DNA of 64,000 nucleotides, taken from positions 51,974-115,973 of the forward strand of contig JAJKFJ010020972.1 of assembly GCA_027382625.1 (NCBI GenBank). Direction: 5' to 3'. This DNA comes from Tetmemena sp. SeJ-2015. Lineage: Eukaryota > Ciliophora > Spirotrichea > Sporadotrichida > Oxytrichidae. The position numbers and the translations under genes were made by a program. The notes under the pieces are model-generated. The model saw nothing but the letters and a program-made list of their open reading frames with translations. It made no database searches and was not told where the DNA came from. This document shows, piece by piece, positions 38,100 to 49,877 of the stretch (positions are counted from its first letter, which is position 1; each line of letters starts with the position of its first letter).

Positions 38100-39200
38100 T
38101 TAAGTTCAATTCGCTGCGATATTTGTAAAAGAGATAAGATACATAAAGACGGCCATATTTACCACTGTGAAAAGGATAGATTCATTTGCAACTATAATTA
38201 TATATTTCTTAAAATATCAATGAAATTAATTAAACTACGATGTTTGCGTAGAATGTTTTAATATGCACTCACAATAAAAGTGAATTATTTTGGAACCAAA
38301 TATATCAATTTATTATTCTGAAATATCCTTAAGAATGCGACAAAATTATCTTCATTATGATTGAAATAGCATTAGATGATCGTAAATTTAATTGATTTTC
38401 AAATATATCCAAGTAAATACGGTTCTAACGAGCAAAGATATCCTGAGAGAAGAGGTGCTTGAAGTTTTGAAATAGAAATTTGGTTTATAACAACTAGAGA
38501 CAGCAAAATACATCAAAGTTTTATCCTTAGAATTGGTGAATGTCTTCTCTCTAATATATTATTAAAAAAATGACTTTTATTTTAAGATAAAGACTTAGTT
38601 TTTGACTTACATTACTTTGTGAATAGAGCGATAGTAATAAAGTAGCACTCAGTCAAGTTCAGGGATCTAATAATGCGTAATAAAATTTAATTGTGGAACT
38701 GAATATTTAATGCAAGCTTTAAAAACTATAAGCTTACTCATTTTAAGGGTGGTTTTCCACCTCTCAATAATTGCTGTCTTCTATTTATAGAATGAATACG
38801 AATGCAAAATCCGAGGTAAGTGATATTTGAGATAAATTAAATAGTTGACGTTGATCGCCAAGATGAATCAATTTTTACTCCTAAGTTCGAAACCCACAGG
38901 TAAACTCTTTTTTTTTTAATTTTTTTCTGACAAATATAAATAACAGCAACAGCAATAAAAACAGTAGCAATAGCAGAAGTAAAAATATTTAAAGAGATAT
39001 TTAAGATGACGATGGAGAAGAGGAAGAGGAAGATGAAGAATTTTAATTAGCGGAAGAATAGTTTGAAAGAGGAAAAGTTGGAAAATAAATAAGGATTGCT
39101 TAGAAAAAGAAAAAAATCAAAGTATCAGTTATCTAAAAGGATCGAATTAAAGATGGCAAGGTGAAAAATTTAAGAAGCTTTTAATTAAACTATAAATCTT
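38100..39200 (+). CDS. Cys-rich (C1/ZZ-like) zinc-finger protein with acidic tail, boundaries unclear
   Basis: An early segment (about 38103-38200) reads CSIRCDICKRDKIHKDGHIYHC then KDRFICN, a Cys/His pattern like DC1 or ZZ fingers. Later exons at about 38790-39170 join through two GT-AG introns (donor at about 38816, acceptor before 38851; donor at about 38900, acceptor at about 38950). They give EYECKIRVDVDRQDESIFTPKFETH, then Ser/Asn, an acidic run (DDDGEEEEEDEEF) and a basic tail (QKKKKIKVSVIQK). The DNA between (38200-38780) is probably IES. Whether both parts are one gene is inferred. Confidence 0.45.
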
Positions 39201-39377
39201 TATAGATCTCTTTTAAACAATTTCTCTAATCCATTCATATTCTACCTATAATGTTAATATTTATCAAGATTATTCGAATTAATAAAGAAATTTATTATAC
39301 ACAACTTATTCTCATTTTCTTATCATAATATGGGGTTTTAAGTGTGGATATTTTATTTAATATTACTATTTTATAAT

Positions 39378-40167
39378 AGATTTTTGAAATTGTTAAATGT
39401 AGATTAACTAATTAACAATTAAAAGTATGAGGGAATAAAAATAAATAGGGCCATTAAGGAGCTCACCCATTTAATATATTATAAAATTAAGTAAAAAATT
39501 CCCTAATAGATTAATAAGAAAAAATTTAATATAGAGATCAAGTAATTATAACTTACATTTACAGTAAAATATTTAGAAATGGAGGCCTTTTAACATTAGA
39601 ACCCCTTTCGCCCATTCATTATATTTAAATTTTAATAATTCCTAAGCTCATCCACCACCCAACATGTGCACGATGACTAACAATAAGTCAAAGTAAGTTG
39701 CTAAAATAAAAACAAAATATTTTGCTTCTGAACATGATTTTCAGAATAATCCGAAGTAATTTATTTCATAAGATTCATATAAATATATTCCGATTATTCT
39801 GAAATCAATATTCATGAAAGATATTAAAGATTTTATATAGAATAATACTTTACTTTGACTTATTTTGTCGTCGTGCACAGTGTTGGGTGGTGGATGAGCT
39901 TAGGAATTATTAAAATTTAAATATAATGAATGGGCGAAAGGGGTTCTAATGTATAAAAGGCCTCCATTTCTAAATATTTTACTGTAATGTAAGTTATAAT
40001 TACTGATCTCTATATTAAATTTTTTCCTATTAATCTATTAGGGAATTTTTTACTTAATTTTATAATATATTAAATGGGTGAGCTCCTTAATGGCCCTATT
40101 TATTTTTATTCCCCTCATACTTTTAATTGTTAATTAGTTAATCTACATTTAGCAATTTCAAAAATCT
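39378..40167. mobile_element. 790 bp near-perfect palindrome
   Basis: Arms of about 330 bp, nearly identical in inverted orientation (left from AGATTTTTGAAATTG, right ending CAATTTCAAAAATCT), around a centre of about 130 bp that itself carries a weaker inverted repeat (TTCAGAATAATCCG / CCGATTATTCTGAA). No ORF. High arm identity implies recent origin or gene conversion. Confidence 0.75.
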
Positions 40168-40269
40168 TTAATTATAATAATTAAAGTAAATAAAAATGTA
40201 GAAATAAAATATAATTTAATGTAATTTGAAAATTAAATATTACAAGGGATTATACGTTAATATTAAAAG

Positions 40270-40312
40270 TACAGCCCCCATTTTTTTAATGATTAAATAA
40301 TGGGGGGGGGAA
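40270..40312. repeat. Short hairpin with C5/G9 runs
   Basis: CAGCCCCCAT ... ATGGGGGGGG around an AT-rich loop. A miniature version of the G/C-run ends seen at 36907 and 42620. Confidence 0.4.
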
Positions 40313-40758
40313 AGATTGAGGAGAAAGATTAGAATGAGAATATGAATCTGAGTGTAACAACAGTAGATAGAAGTACAGTTGAATCTAGATGAATCTGTAA
40401 ATGTAGTAATTTACTTGAACTATATGAATAATACTTTTCTTGTGCAGCTCTTTTAGCTAAAGTTAAAATTTTAAAATAATTAAATTAGACATTACAACTA
40501 ATAAAAAGGATCTTAAAGCCGCTCAGCCTATAATTAAGTCTAAACAACAAAATTCACACATTCATAAATATAAAGCAATAATCCTGGAAGTAGCTTTAGC
40601 ATGGTATCCTTATAATAATCTAACTGATAACATTTTATTTTGAAAATCCTAAAATGAGAGTTAAAGGATGCTTAAATACTTTTAAGGAGTATCATAAAAA
40701 ACCTTATTAAAGTGTAACTTTCATCAACTCAACTTTCAGAAAAAATATTTTTTTAATC

Positions 40759-41650
40759 TCAAATTTAAAATACCAAAATTTTTAAAATTAGAAACTGAGG
40801 CGTCATTACAAACTAGAAATCAAATTAGGCATTTATTCTTAAATTTAACATAGAATAATAATTGGTTTCACTAATCAGTACAATAAGTGCTGGTTTTTTA
40901 AATTGATTATTATTTTTACATTCATAATATTTTGCTTTACTTTTAATACTTAATTTTTTAAAAAGGAGAAGAAAATTTATTATTTGCTTAATTATATATT
41001 TTAAAGATTTATGTAGTGCTTAATATAAAAATAAATATCTATACATTTTTATGGTAAAATTTTATTTATTTTTGGCTCTTAGACCTCTTTTAGAAAGAAA
41101 ATAGTAATTGTAAAAATATTATAAAATTAAAAATAAAGTGGCATATTTCTTTTCTCGTTTAATCAAACAATCCAACAAATATTGTAGACTGTTTAATTGA
41201 TTCCTGTCAGAATTGAGAATATTTCTAATCTCATTGCTCATTCTTTCTGCTCTTCCTCTTTCTGATTTATTATAAGTTAATTTAATATGCTTGGCATTCA
41301 TTGGGCATTCTATTTTAGATAATAATATTAAATAAATTTAATTAATCGGACATATTTTAATATAATGTACAATAAAATTATTTATCCATCTATCATATTG
41401 AGAAAAATGCTTTTAAGAATACTTTCCTTCCAAATATTTTTATAGGATTAAAAGCAAGCCACAAAAATTAAGCAAATATAAACATATTTAAGACTGGCTT
41501 TAAAATTATTAACAGAGAGAGATTGATATTTTTTAAACCATTATTTTTTAAGCATATTCAACTTTAAAATTAATCGCAACTCTATTTGTATAAAACAAAT
41601 TTTCAGTCTCTGTGAATTTGACTTCAAAATTAATTCCATCTGCGTTTCTC
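40759..41650 (-). CDS. Long TGA-free frame, uncertain
   Basis: About 290 codons without TGA continue from the 3' side of the next gene (ADGINFEVKFTETEN) through MNAKHIKLTYNKSERGRAERMSNEI and QYLLDCLIKREKKYATL to TGA 40759. The first 40 and the central 60 codons look protein-like; the rest is AT-driven. The last part overlaps the dispersed repeat at 40850-40975. May be the 3' end of the 42598 gene with IESs inside, or largely chance. Confidence 0.3.
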
Positions 41651-42598
41651 ACAATAGTCAACGTCTGATCATTACAAATATATTATTTACTCCCATTTTT
41701 GAATTAAGTGATCGAACTTGTCTGCGTTTTCATCAGTCTTTACGAAAACCACTTGCTTCAACTGATTTTGCACTTCCTCAGCAGAGACAGGTGGCAATTT
41801 TTCAAACACAGCATTAAGGCTTTGCACATAGCTAACAAGCTATTAGTGGTCCAAAATTTTAAAGAAAATATAACTTTAGCCTATTTTCTATTTAATGAAG
41901 GGGGTGTCAAATTTAAGACACAGTTTCAAACTCTCGACGCAAGAGATAACGTCTAGGAGCTTTGTAATGTCTTTATCGAGCCCCTAATCAATGGTTAGAG
42001 TTATCTCAGCCTTCTTGAGGCACTTGTAAAGCACTTAACTCAAACTCACACACACACTTAATTTTTATTAAGTTGAGGGTTTATTTGGGGAAAGTCACAA
42101 ATGTGTTGTCCTTTTAAAGATGCACAATTTTAAAAATAAAAGATTCTAACTTATTTGAATGCTTTCTGTTTATGAAGCTAAGGTATTCAACCAGATTTTG
42201 GTCGAATATGTCCGTATACTTGAGCACTCTCAGTCCTTAATAGAGATAGGGAATGGGGAACATGCCGCAATTCACTGTGTCGATTTCTTTCACTCTGTAG
42301 TTGTCACCTTTCTCTGGGTTGATGTTCAAGTTCATCAAGTCTGTGTTTCTTGTTATCACCTTCTTATAAAATAAATAATATTTGAAAAAAACTGCTTTAT
42401 TTGTTCTTGACTTTGGTATAGATTTACTTTAAATGAAGTTATCAAAATAATATAAATTATTAAGATTTCCCCGAAATCGTAGTGAATGCAGTCGTCGTGG
42501 CCTATGAATTCATGGAATATCAAAGGGAACACTGATATAAACTTCTGCAAAATTTCTCCCATAACACAAATTTCCTAATCGTCGTCTGCTTCATTCAT
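41651..42598 (-). CDS. Protein of unknown function
   Basis: Starts MNEADDDQEICVMGEILQKF at 42598. Then come FPLIFHEFIGHDDCIHYDFGE, a break at about 42375-42465, and KVITRNTDLMNLNINPEKGDNYRVKEID to YLSFINRKHSNKLE. A second break (about 42055-42150) is followed by LYKCLKKAEITLTIDQGLDKDITKLLDVI and EKLPPVSAEEVQNQLKQVVFVKTDENADKF. No family recognised; alternating Leu/Ile spacing recalls leucine-rich or F-box-associated repeats but is not conclusive. The 3' end is uncertain and may run into the downstream open frame. The start abuts the 42620 palindrome. Confidence 0.5.
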
Positions 42599-42619
42599 TT
42601 ATAATTAGAAGTAAAAATG

Positions 42620-43441
42620 GGGGGGGCCTTTCCTCGTCATCCACTTTTTTTCATGAAAATATGAAAAATCACTCTCTAGCCTAAAATTAGCCAAAAACAC
42701 CAATTTTTTAGTCTTAATTCAATTTCAGAAGGCTTATCATGATCATATGCTTTAATTTGGGAAAATATTTAGAGTTCAAGAATATTCATATATAAAAAAT
42801 TAAATTTTTAAAGGAATGGAAATATGACTAGAAATATAATTAAATTAAAAGTTTAAAGATATCTAAAGTAAAATAATTAAAAGATGTTAAGCCATCTTAT
42901 CACAGCTTTCGTGTCCTTTTCATTTTTTACATCCCCTCATAACATAATCTTATCTAAAAAATATATGAAAGTCATTTTATTTTAGTAATTAGATATTTTC
43001 TTTGATTCTATGATTAAATATGTAATTTAATGTTTTCTAGAAAATTTTTTTAAAATATTCTTAGAATTAAAATATCGAAGCCTTAGCTTTTAAATAGCTT
43101 TAAGCATGTTTAACGGAATTTCATCTTATATATACATGATACATGTCTTTAATGGATTGATATTTTTCGAAATTAACAATTATCTTATATATTGAAAACA
43201 TATGCTTTTATTTAAGAAAATAAAATCTTTATGCTACAAAGTAGCTTTAAAAATAAATTTTTTTGTCTGACTGATTCTAAAATAACAAGATCAATTTTCT
43301 AAATCAAAGAATATGATCATGATAAGTCTTTTGAAATTGAATTAGGAGTAAAAAATTGGTTTTTTTGACTAATTTTAGGCTAGATAGTGATTTTTCATAT
43401 TTTCATGAAAAAAAGTGGATGACGAGGAAAGGCCCCCCCCC
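42620..43441. mobile_element. 822 bp palindromic element flanked by a 9 bp direct repeat
   Basis: GTAAAAATG occurs immediately outside both ends (42611-42619 and 43442-43450). The ends are G7 and C9 runs followed by a shared inverted sequence (CCTTTCCTCGTCATCCACTT). Arms are nearly identical over about 135 bp; the centre is AT-rich and unrelated between halves. No ORF. The flanking repeat could be a target-site duplication or an IES pointer. Confidence 0.75.
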
Positions 43442-44305
43442 GTAAAAATGTGTTTTATTTAATCTGAACTGAGATCTAACATGAATCTTGTTCTAAACCG
43501 ATGCACAGCCGCTATCTCCTTAAGCTAAAAATTATATTTAATATATAGAAGCTATTCCTCAAGGGCTTTCAACTGTTCATCGGTGAGATCGTTCTCCTCA
43601 TCCTCTCTCCCTTCGTTTTTAAGTGATGTGAAGTCGCAATAGATATACCTTGCTCTGGACTCATCTTCCTCTCTCTCCTCCTACTACAACTGTTGTTGTT
43701 GCAGCTGCTCAATCTCACTTTGCTTTAACTCCTCCTTGGATTCTTCCATCTCTACATCTATTACATTAACTTCGTATTTTATAAATAAAGGCAGCTTATT
43801 TTAAGATCTTGATTAGATATGCCATTGAGTAGCTCGTAAGCCTGATTTTCCTCCTTCTCTTGCTGGATGAGCATTTTAAGGAATCGAGGGAAGCGGGTTA
43901 AGTCACTCTCCTCCCAAAACTTCAAGTTCAGTCTGCTTTGAGAGAGCAGTCTCCTAGCTAGCTCAGACTTCTCCAGCAAATTAATTGAGTCCGAACTCAG
44001 AGGGATTGTCACAAGATATAATATAGACCTAAGAATTAAGTTCATTTTGAATGTATATATTTGGAGGGTAGTTATCTGTCCTCCTAGTTATCATGTGTGC
44101 TTTGGATCCTCGCTAGCTTTGACTGATATTAAAGTTGCAAAATTAAACACTAACCACAGTTTAAGTAATGAATTTAAATCTGGTCTAGCTTTTGAATAAG
44201 AAACTGTTTCTGAGCTTGTGAGAGCTGTTGAGTGGCAAACACCTCTTTAATTGAGAGGAAGGAGAGAGTGTTGATCTGGGTATATATCTGTAAGGTTTTC
44301 TACAT
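43442..44305 (-). CDS. Charged, Gln-rich protein of unknown function
   Basis: Possible start at 44305 (MQKTLQIYTQINTLSFLS), then IKEVFATQQLSQAQKQFLIQ. A break near 44050-44160 is followed by SINLLEKSELARRLLSQSRLNLKFWEESDLTRF and QQEKEENQAYELLNGI. A break near 43785 leads to EMEESKEELKQSEIEQLQQQQLQQEE (coiled coil) and ENDLTDEQLKALEE. The frame continues to the palindrome boundary at 43441 without TGA. If the palindrome is excised at its 9 bp repeat, TGA follows within about 20 nt. Joints between blocks are not all defined. Confidence 0.5.
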
Positions 44306-44439
44306 TTTTCAGAAGCAAATCTTTTTGCAATACAATTAAAGTTATAAATTATATTATATAGAGTTCATTAGATATATCCCTCAGAGAGTGAGAGAGGAAT
44401 CGCTTCAGATTAGGAGTTAGAAATAATATTTACCATAAT

Positions 44440-47322
44440 TCAAAAAACTTTGTAAACTTCTATTTCGAGAACTGAGAATTTATAGTCTCCGGCGAGATGT
44501 CCACTTGCTTCCTTTGATCCAAAAGCCATCCCTGGAGGAGCCTCGTAAGTGCCGCCCAAGACACTGATGCTCTTCATATTCTGATCACACCCATCCATTA
44601 TTGCCAAGTCTATCCCTTGGCCAAATATCATCAGCGCGCTCTTAAAATACTTTTGAGAAATATTTTGAATAGCTTGAATATTTCCGTTACTCTTCATATG
44701 TTGAACTGCCAACTCTCTGAAGGCTTTCTACTTGTGTTTGGTTCGCTTTGATAGGGAGAAGAGGAAAGCTTCAGGGTCGCTCTTGAAGTAGGCTCTACGG
44801 GTTGAGTCCAACTCACAGTATATTCAATAAAGCATATATTATAGAAGTAGTGTAGGCCCCGAACACTTCCCCATACCCACTCCTGATAAAGATCAAAGTG
44901 GGTCCTTGATTATCGCAGAGCTTGTGGAAGTCGTCTGACTTAAACCCATCACGTGTGGCTTTGTAGATCATGTTAAATTGCTTTTACCGAAATTAAGATA
45001 TTATTTTTAGAGATTGATGTATTTAATGAAAGTCTTTGATCTCAATAGCCAAGAAAGAATAGGGCTAATTTTCAATTTCCTATCTCACTAAATATATAAC
45101 TTGATTATAAAACTAGTTGGTCGAATACTGCCACAAAATATAAAATAAGTTAACTGCGCTTGAAGAGTCTTCAAATATATAATCATCTAAATGTTTTTTG
45201 TTAGTTAAAATATGTTCATATCTAGTTCCTACAGACTAAAAATAATATTCATGATTTTAAACTTCTTTCGAAGTCAGCCATCTGAATAAGGTTTGAAGCT
45301 TTAATTAAAGATAAGTAATTTAAACTTCGAGTTCGTCATTCCTTATTTTGAGCTTAGAAATTAATGATCCCATATCTTTTTTCTCCTCTCAAATGTCTTT
45401 TTGTCCCTTTCGTAATCTGATGTAACTAATTAATTTTCTTCAATGACTTTTTATGAAAGATTTAAAACTTGTTCTAGTTTTGACTTCACCTCTTATTGAA
45501 TTTAATATATTGAAATTCAAATTATATGATGAGAATTAAAAGTGGAATAGTTCTTACTTTATAGTTCTGCCATTCTTTCTTTTTTAACTTATTGTAATAA
45601 AAGATTATAATCAATATTTATTATCTATAACTTTGAGCTTCTCCTTGATTAAATTTGCTAATGATTTTAAACTAAAATTAAGTTGATGTATCTCCTCCAG
45701 GCTTTAAACTTATAATATTATTTGAGAATGTAGTTAATTAAAACAAAATAGTTTAGTTGCCCAAAGTTGAGAAATACAATTATTTAAAATAGGTGAAGAG
45801 CGAATTAATATTTGAGGTATATCCAGGATCTACTCTATTGTGGGTCTCTCAGCTCCACTGTACTGGAGCATTTGTCTCACTAGAGAAAGAAGTTCCTTAG
45901 AGAAGCCTGGCTCCTCAACCTTCCAATCCTTGTCTAGGCACTATTTGATTCAACAAATTTCAAAAATGTCAATGATTAATTTTTGATGGTCGCAAGCTTC
46001 TTGAACTTAGTGATCAAGTGGTAAATAGTCTGCCCCAGAGAGAATATGTCGCTTTTAATTAAATATAATAATCTAACTTATAAAGTTTCACTTGCTGGTG
46101 TGTAATTTATTTTCAAGTTCTAACTTCCTGCCTCTTCTAAATTATAATTGATAAAATCTGATTAAATAATGTGTGACTCTTGAATTTCAGGATCTATGAA
46201 GTCCCTGGTGCCTCTTATGGTGGTAGTTGTGAATTTGTCATTCATTATCTTGCTGATGCTTTATTATAATTAAATATTTCCAATATCTTTATTCCATGTG
46301 CATTAAGTATATTTTAACTCTTATATTATAATTTTAAGATGCCAAAGTTAATTTCTATGCATTTAGAAATAATTATTATTTTAAACTATATAAAGTCTGT
46401 GATTCGAATGTCTTCCTCAGTGTATAAGAGTATGTTTGAGGGCTTTATGTCTCTGTGAATGATTTTCTGCCTGTGCAGCTTCTTCAACCCAAGTGCAATC
46501 AAATACTATTCAGACATCAATATAAAATTAGCAACTTGAGTGATTAGCTCCCAAGCAAAGACAATAAACAATTCTTATGAAATTTAGCAACCTCTTCAGT
46601 GAATTCATGGTCTTTGTCAAAGTATTTTCGAAGGTCACCTCCAGGAGCAAATTCGGACACTATGTGGATACAGTCCTCAGATTCTCTCCTCAAAATATAA
46701 GCCTCTATCTATTTCAAAAATAACTTATCATGATCGAAAAATATAATCAGTGGACTCAGATATCTACTTCGTAAGTGTTTCATCTACAAATTAATTTCAA
46801 TCATTTATTTTACATACTCTTTGATATTATTTTTTCATGACTGTTATCTCCACGTTCACTTCAAAGAAATAAGATATTTGACTATGATTTTACTTGGCCA
46901 ATAGCTTTTATATTAAATTATCCTCAATGAACAATTAACAAGCTTTGCTTAGAGGAATGATCTTGATGGCATATTCTTTCAACTCTCCATTGTATTTACC
47001 TACTCCTCTCATCACCTCCCCAAAAGCTCCCTTTCCAATGACCTCCTTTAGTTGGTACTTCTATTTACAAAAACGCCATCTAATAAAATAACTTCTCATA
47101 TTCCAAGACTGCAAGATCTTTAAGCTGTTCTCTTTTCAGCTTGCTATCAAGGTGCTCTTCTCCCTTCCTCAGCTCTTTAAATGGATCTGTATTTTTATTT
47201 GCAATATTTTCCTAAAAATCTGTATTTTACGGCTGCTTTTGCTCTTCTTCTTCATGCTCTTCCACTTATTTATTTTCTTCTTCTTCTCCATTATTCCCCT
47301 CAAATGCTTTGTTGATTGACAT
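44440..47322 (-). CDS. Protein kinase - coiled coil - TLDc domain fusion protein
   Basis: Starts MSINKAFEGNNGEEEE (47322) with an acidic N-terminus. Kinase core: IGKGAFGEV, YAIKII, APGGDLRKYF, IIHRDIKPSNILL, TDFG (after IES removal), RGTRDFIDPE, and DIFSLGQTIYHLI. After the C-lobe (QYSGAERPTIEQIL) the same frame continues into a coiled coil (LANLIKEKLKVIDNKY, KSKLEQVLNLSQKVIEE, SKLKIRNDELEVQ). A C-terminal TLDc domain follows: IYKATRDGFKSDDFHKLCD, LIFIRSGYGEVFGAY, AFLFSLSKRTKHK, and LAGDYKFSVLEIEVYKVF, then TGA 44440. TLDc domains are linked to oxidation resistance and V-ATPase regulation in other eukaryotes. One A-run near 45380 lacks a base for perfect continuity. Kinase activity looks intact. 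Confidence 0.8.
46344..46395. other. IES splitting the DFG motif of the fusion kinase, pointer AAAG
   Basis: AAAG at 46344-46347 and 46392-46395 (CTTT on the coding strand). Removing 48 nt yields RITDFGI. The paralogous kinase has an IES about 4-5 bases upstream with a different pointer. Confidence 0.85.
47057..47094. other. IES before the Gly loop, pointer ACTT
   Basis: ACTT at 47057-47060 and 47091-47094. Excising 34 nt gives EYEKYQLKEVIGKGAFGEV. Confidence 0.85.
47185..47227. repeat. 33 bp in-frame direct-repeat segment: phase-neutral IES or coding repeat
   Basis: ATCTGTATTT is repeated exactly at 47185-47194 and 47218-47227. The 33 bp unit has no TGA, so both retention and excision keep the frame in the acidic N-terminus of the fusion kinase. 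Confidence 0.5.
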
Positions 47323-47605
47323 CGTCGTAAATATTAAGACCTCGAATATCGTATTGCATTTAATTACTTCTTCTAAAACAATTCAGATATTTTTTTTTTG
47401 ATTAATATTTTCATTTCACCAAACACAAATATGATAATCACATCTTATCAATCTCTCTTTCGATTTATTTTATTGTTATTCTTATATATTATTGGCCATA
47501 TATTGTAATATTTTAGCGATCATTAATTATTATAATAAACAGGGAGGAAACTCATAAACTTGTCCACTTCAAAACTTCCAAATCCTAAAACCTATTAGAG
47601 TTTCT

Positions 47606-49301
47606 ATGCTAACCAAATCTTTATTGGCTTTTAAAGCAGCCCACTCGTTCTAGAGTGTAACTGTGCTCAGTGCTCGTCTAATGGCCTATAAGCAGCAGTC
47701 TGGACAAGATAACTTCAAAAAGCTTCCCAGCCACAAAGAGTTCTTCAATCCTTATATATAATATTGCAAATTCATTTCATTCATAGTATTTAAGTGAATG
47801 ACATGTACTACTAGCAAGATGAGGCAGGCGCATTTGACAAGCAAGCCATGAGTGGCAGAAGTGCCCCCCAAGATTTCATGAAGGACGGTGAGCCATTCCA
47901 TCAGAGGAACGCTTACGTGCCAGGAGGTATCCTCTCCCACTACATTCACTCCCTTTCATAACTATGTAACTTTAAACACTTATTACAAGAAGCAAGTGAA
48001 CAAGACAGCTGACGACATCATGCAGCAAGAATACTTTGACAATATGGCAGATTTTCATGTGAAGGCTGCAGACCACTTTGAAGTAGTCTCAAAGAATGAA
48101 AAAGACATGATGTCGGCTACTCGCAATCTAGTCATGCGCACTCGCATGCAGAGAGATGTCGACTACGGCAGCGAAGACTTCCGCAAGCGCATTCTCACTC
48201 AAGACTATGGAAACTATGAAAAGTACGAGGACAAGGCAGACATAGTGGTGGGAAGTATGCTTAACTCAGGACGCAACTAGATTGAGATAGACTACAATGA
48301 ACTTGAGAAGCAGAGAGACATAAATGGGAGAGACAAGTTCCAGAGTAATTACATCGACATGATGCGCAAGATGGGAAAGGGACTAGAGGAAACAGAGTAT
48401 GTGCATGAGGAGGAGTAAGAATCTCTTCTTGAAGCTATCACAAATGACTACGACAGAGACGTCCTTTTCTAGGAAAAGGTAGAGAACGCACAGAGAAGGC
48501 TTAATGAATTGGACCACATATTGGAGGTCAATAGGGCTATGAAGATGAGAGATAAAATGATGGCAGAGGAGACCTAGTATAATGGACGTATGTCTCCTGC
48601 AGGCAAGGAGGAGGTATATAGGTACTATCTTAATGGAATGACTGTCAAGGATTTATCACTCAGATACGGAATCCTACCATAAAGAGTTAAGGCTATTACA
48701 ATTTAGGCTTCGTAGTAAATTATTTATCTATTGTCTTCTAGAGGAACCTCTATTGGACAGAAGTCTACCCTAAACTCGGAGAGACTCACTTGAGGTTGGC
48801 TCTGGAGAGAGAGGCATATTACGCTCAGGACTTCCCCTTCGTGAACTACGGACTGGACATCCACCTCATGGCTGAACTCGAAAAGGGAGTTGAACTCCAC
48901 CAGATCAAGCGCAGCGAGCAAGACGCCAACCCACCTGAAGATCTGGAGAAGCGCATTCAAATTAAACCACGCTCTTATAATTATTTAAGACTGCTGATTA
49001 AATTGAGGCCAAGCTGTCCAAGTACAGGTGCAGAGCTGAGTTTATTTATTTTGAGGACCGCATTCCACTGACGTTCCTGGGGAAGGGAGGGAAGGGCTAC
49101 TTCCTGAAGAACCAAGTGAAGCACAAGGGACGCGGCAGCTCGAACGTGTCTCAGCTGTTCGCAGCGGCAGTGAAGCTGACAGGGTCGGAGAGAGAGCACA
49201 GACTGAACAACAGAGTGCTGATGAGGATGAAGGCAGGAGGCCCCAGGTATGCAGCCATGCGCAAGGCACAACAGAGAACTAAGTACTACAAGTACTGGTG
49301 A
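47606..49301 (+). CDS. Mitochondrial Bot1p/mS45-like small-subunit ribosomal protein
   Basis: Begins MLTKSLLAFKAAHSFQSVTV, a basic amphipathic presequence typical of mitochondrial import. An IES (about 47752-47806) separates it from YYQQDEAGAFDKQ. The conserved centre GKEEVYRYYLNGMTVKDLSLRYGILPQRVKAI, then YWTEVYPKLGETHLRLALERE, resembles Bot1p (mS45) family mitoribosomal proteins. The C-terminus is basic (MRMKAGGPRYAAMRKAQQ), ending in YYKYW at TGA 49301. IESs at 48704-48741 and 48962-48988 restore frame; another lies at about 47930-47990. A degenerate copy lies at 62150-63020. Family call from motif memory, moderate. Confidence 0.65.
48704..48741. other. IES, pointer TAG
   Basis: TAG at 48704-48706 and 48739-48741. 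Removing 35 nt joins RVKAITIQ to RNLYWTEVYPKLGE, both in the conserved block. Confidence 0.8.
48962..48988. other. IES of 23 nt, pointer TTAA
   Basis: TTAA at 48962-48965 and 48985-48988. Removal gives EKRIQIKTADQIEAKLSKYRC. A related insert persists at the same place in the 62.3 kb pseudogene copy. Confidence 0.8.
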
Positions 49302-49877
49302 GAGCCTTTAATCGTCTAGTGTTTTAATAAAATGCTTCTTTAATAATTTAAACTTTCAATATTGTTTTTATTCAGTTATATATACTTTGCTTTCCTTATA
49401 TTTATTTTCATTGAGCCTTTCTGTTTTATATTTCAATATTTTGCGATTCTTCCTGTTTAGCATAACTTTTAGTTCGGAAATTTATAAAATTTCCTATAAT
49501 AAATTAAAAACTTAGCGAATAACTCAAGTTAAGCTAAAACAAAAATAATATTCTTTAAATGTCTTTAACCTACCTCATTTATAAAGACATTAACAAATGC
49601 AGAAAATATAATTCAAGAGATAATTCACTAACTGATATGTTCAAATAATTTTGTATAGTTTCAGAGAATCCTAAAAATTATACTTAGGCTATATAATGAT
49701 AGCTACTTTCTTAAGATTAATATAATTAATGGAGCAAATTTATGCAATAATTAAATATCAAAGTCAAAGGCAAAAAATTATGAAAAGCCCTCGTTAGTGA
49801 TATCTTTATTCTGATTTCTTTCATCACAGCTTGTTCTACTTTTAAGTAATTAAATAAATATATAAAAAAAGTATTTC

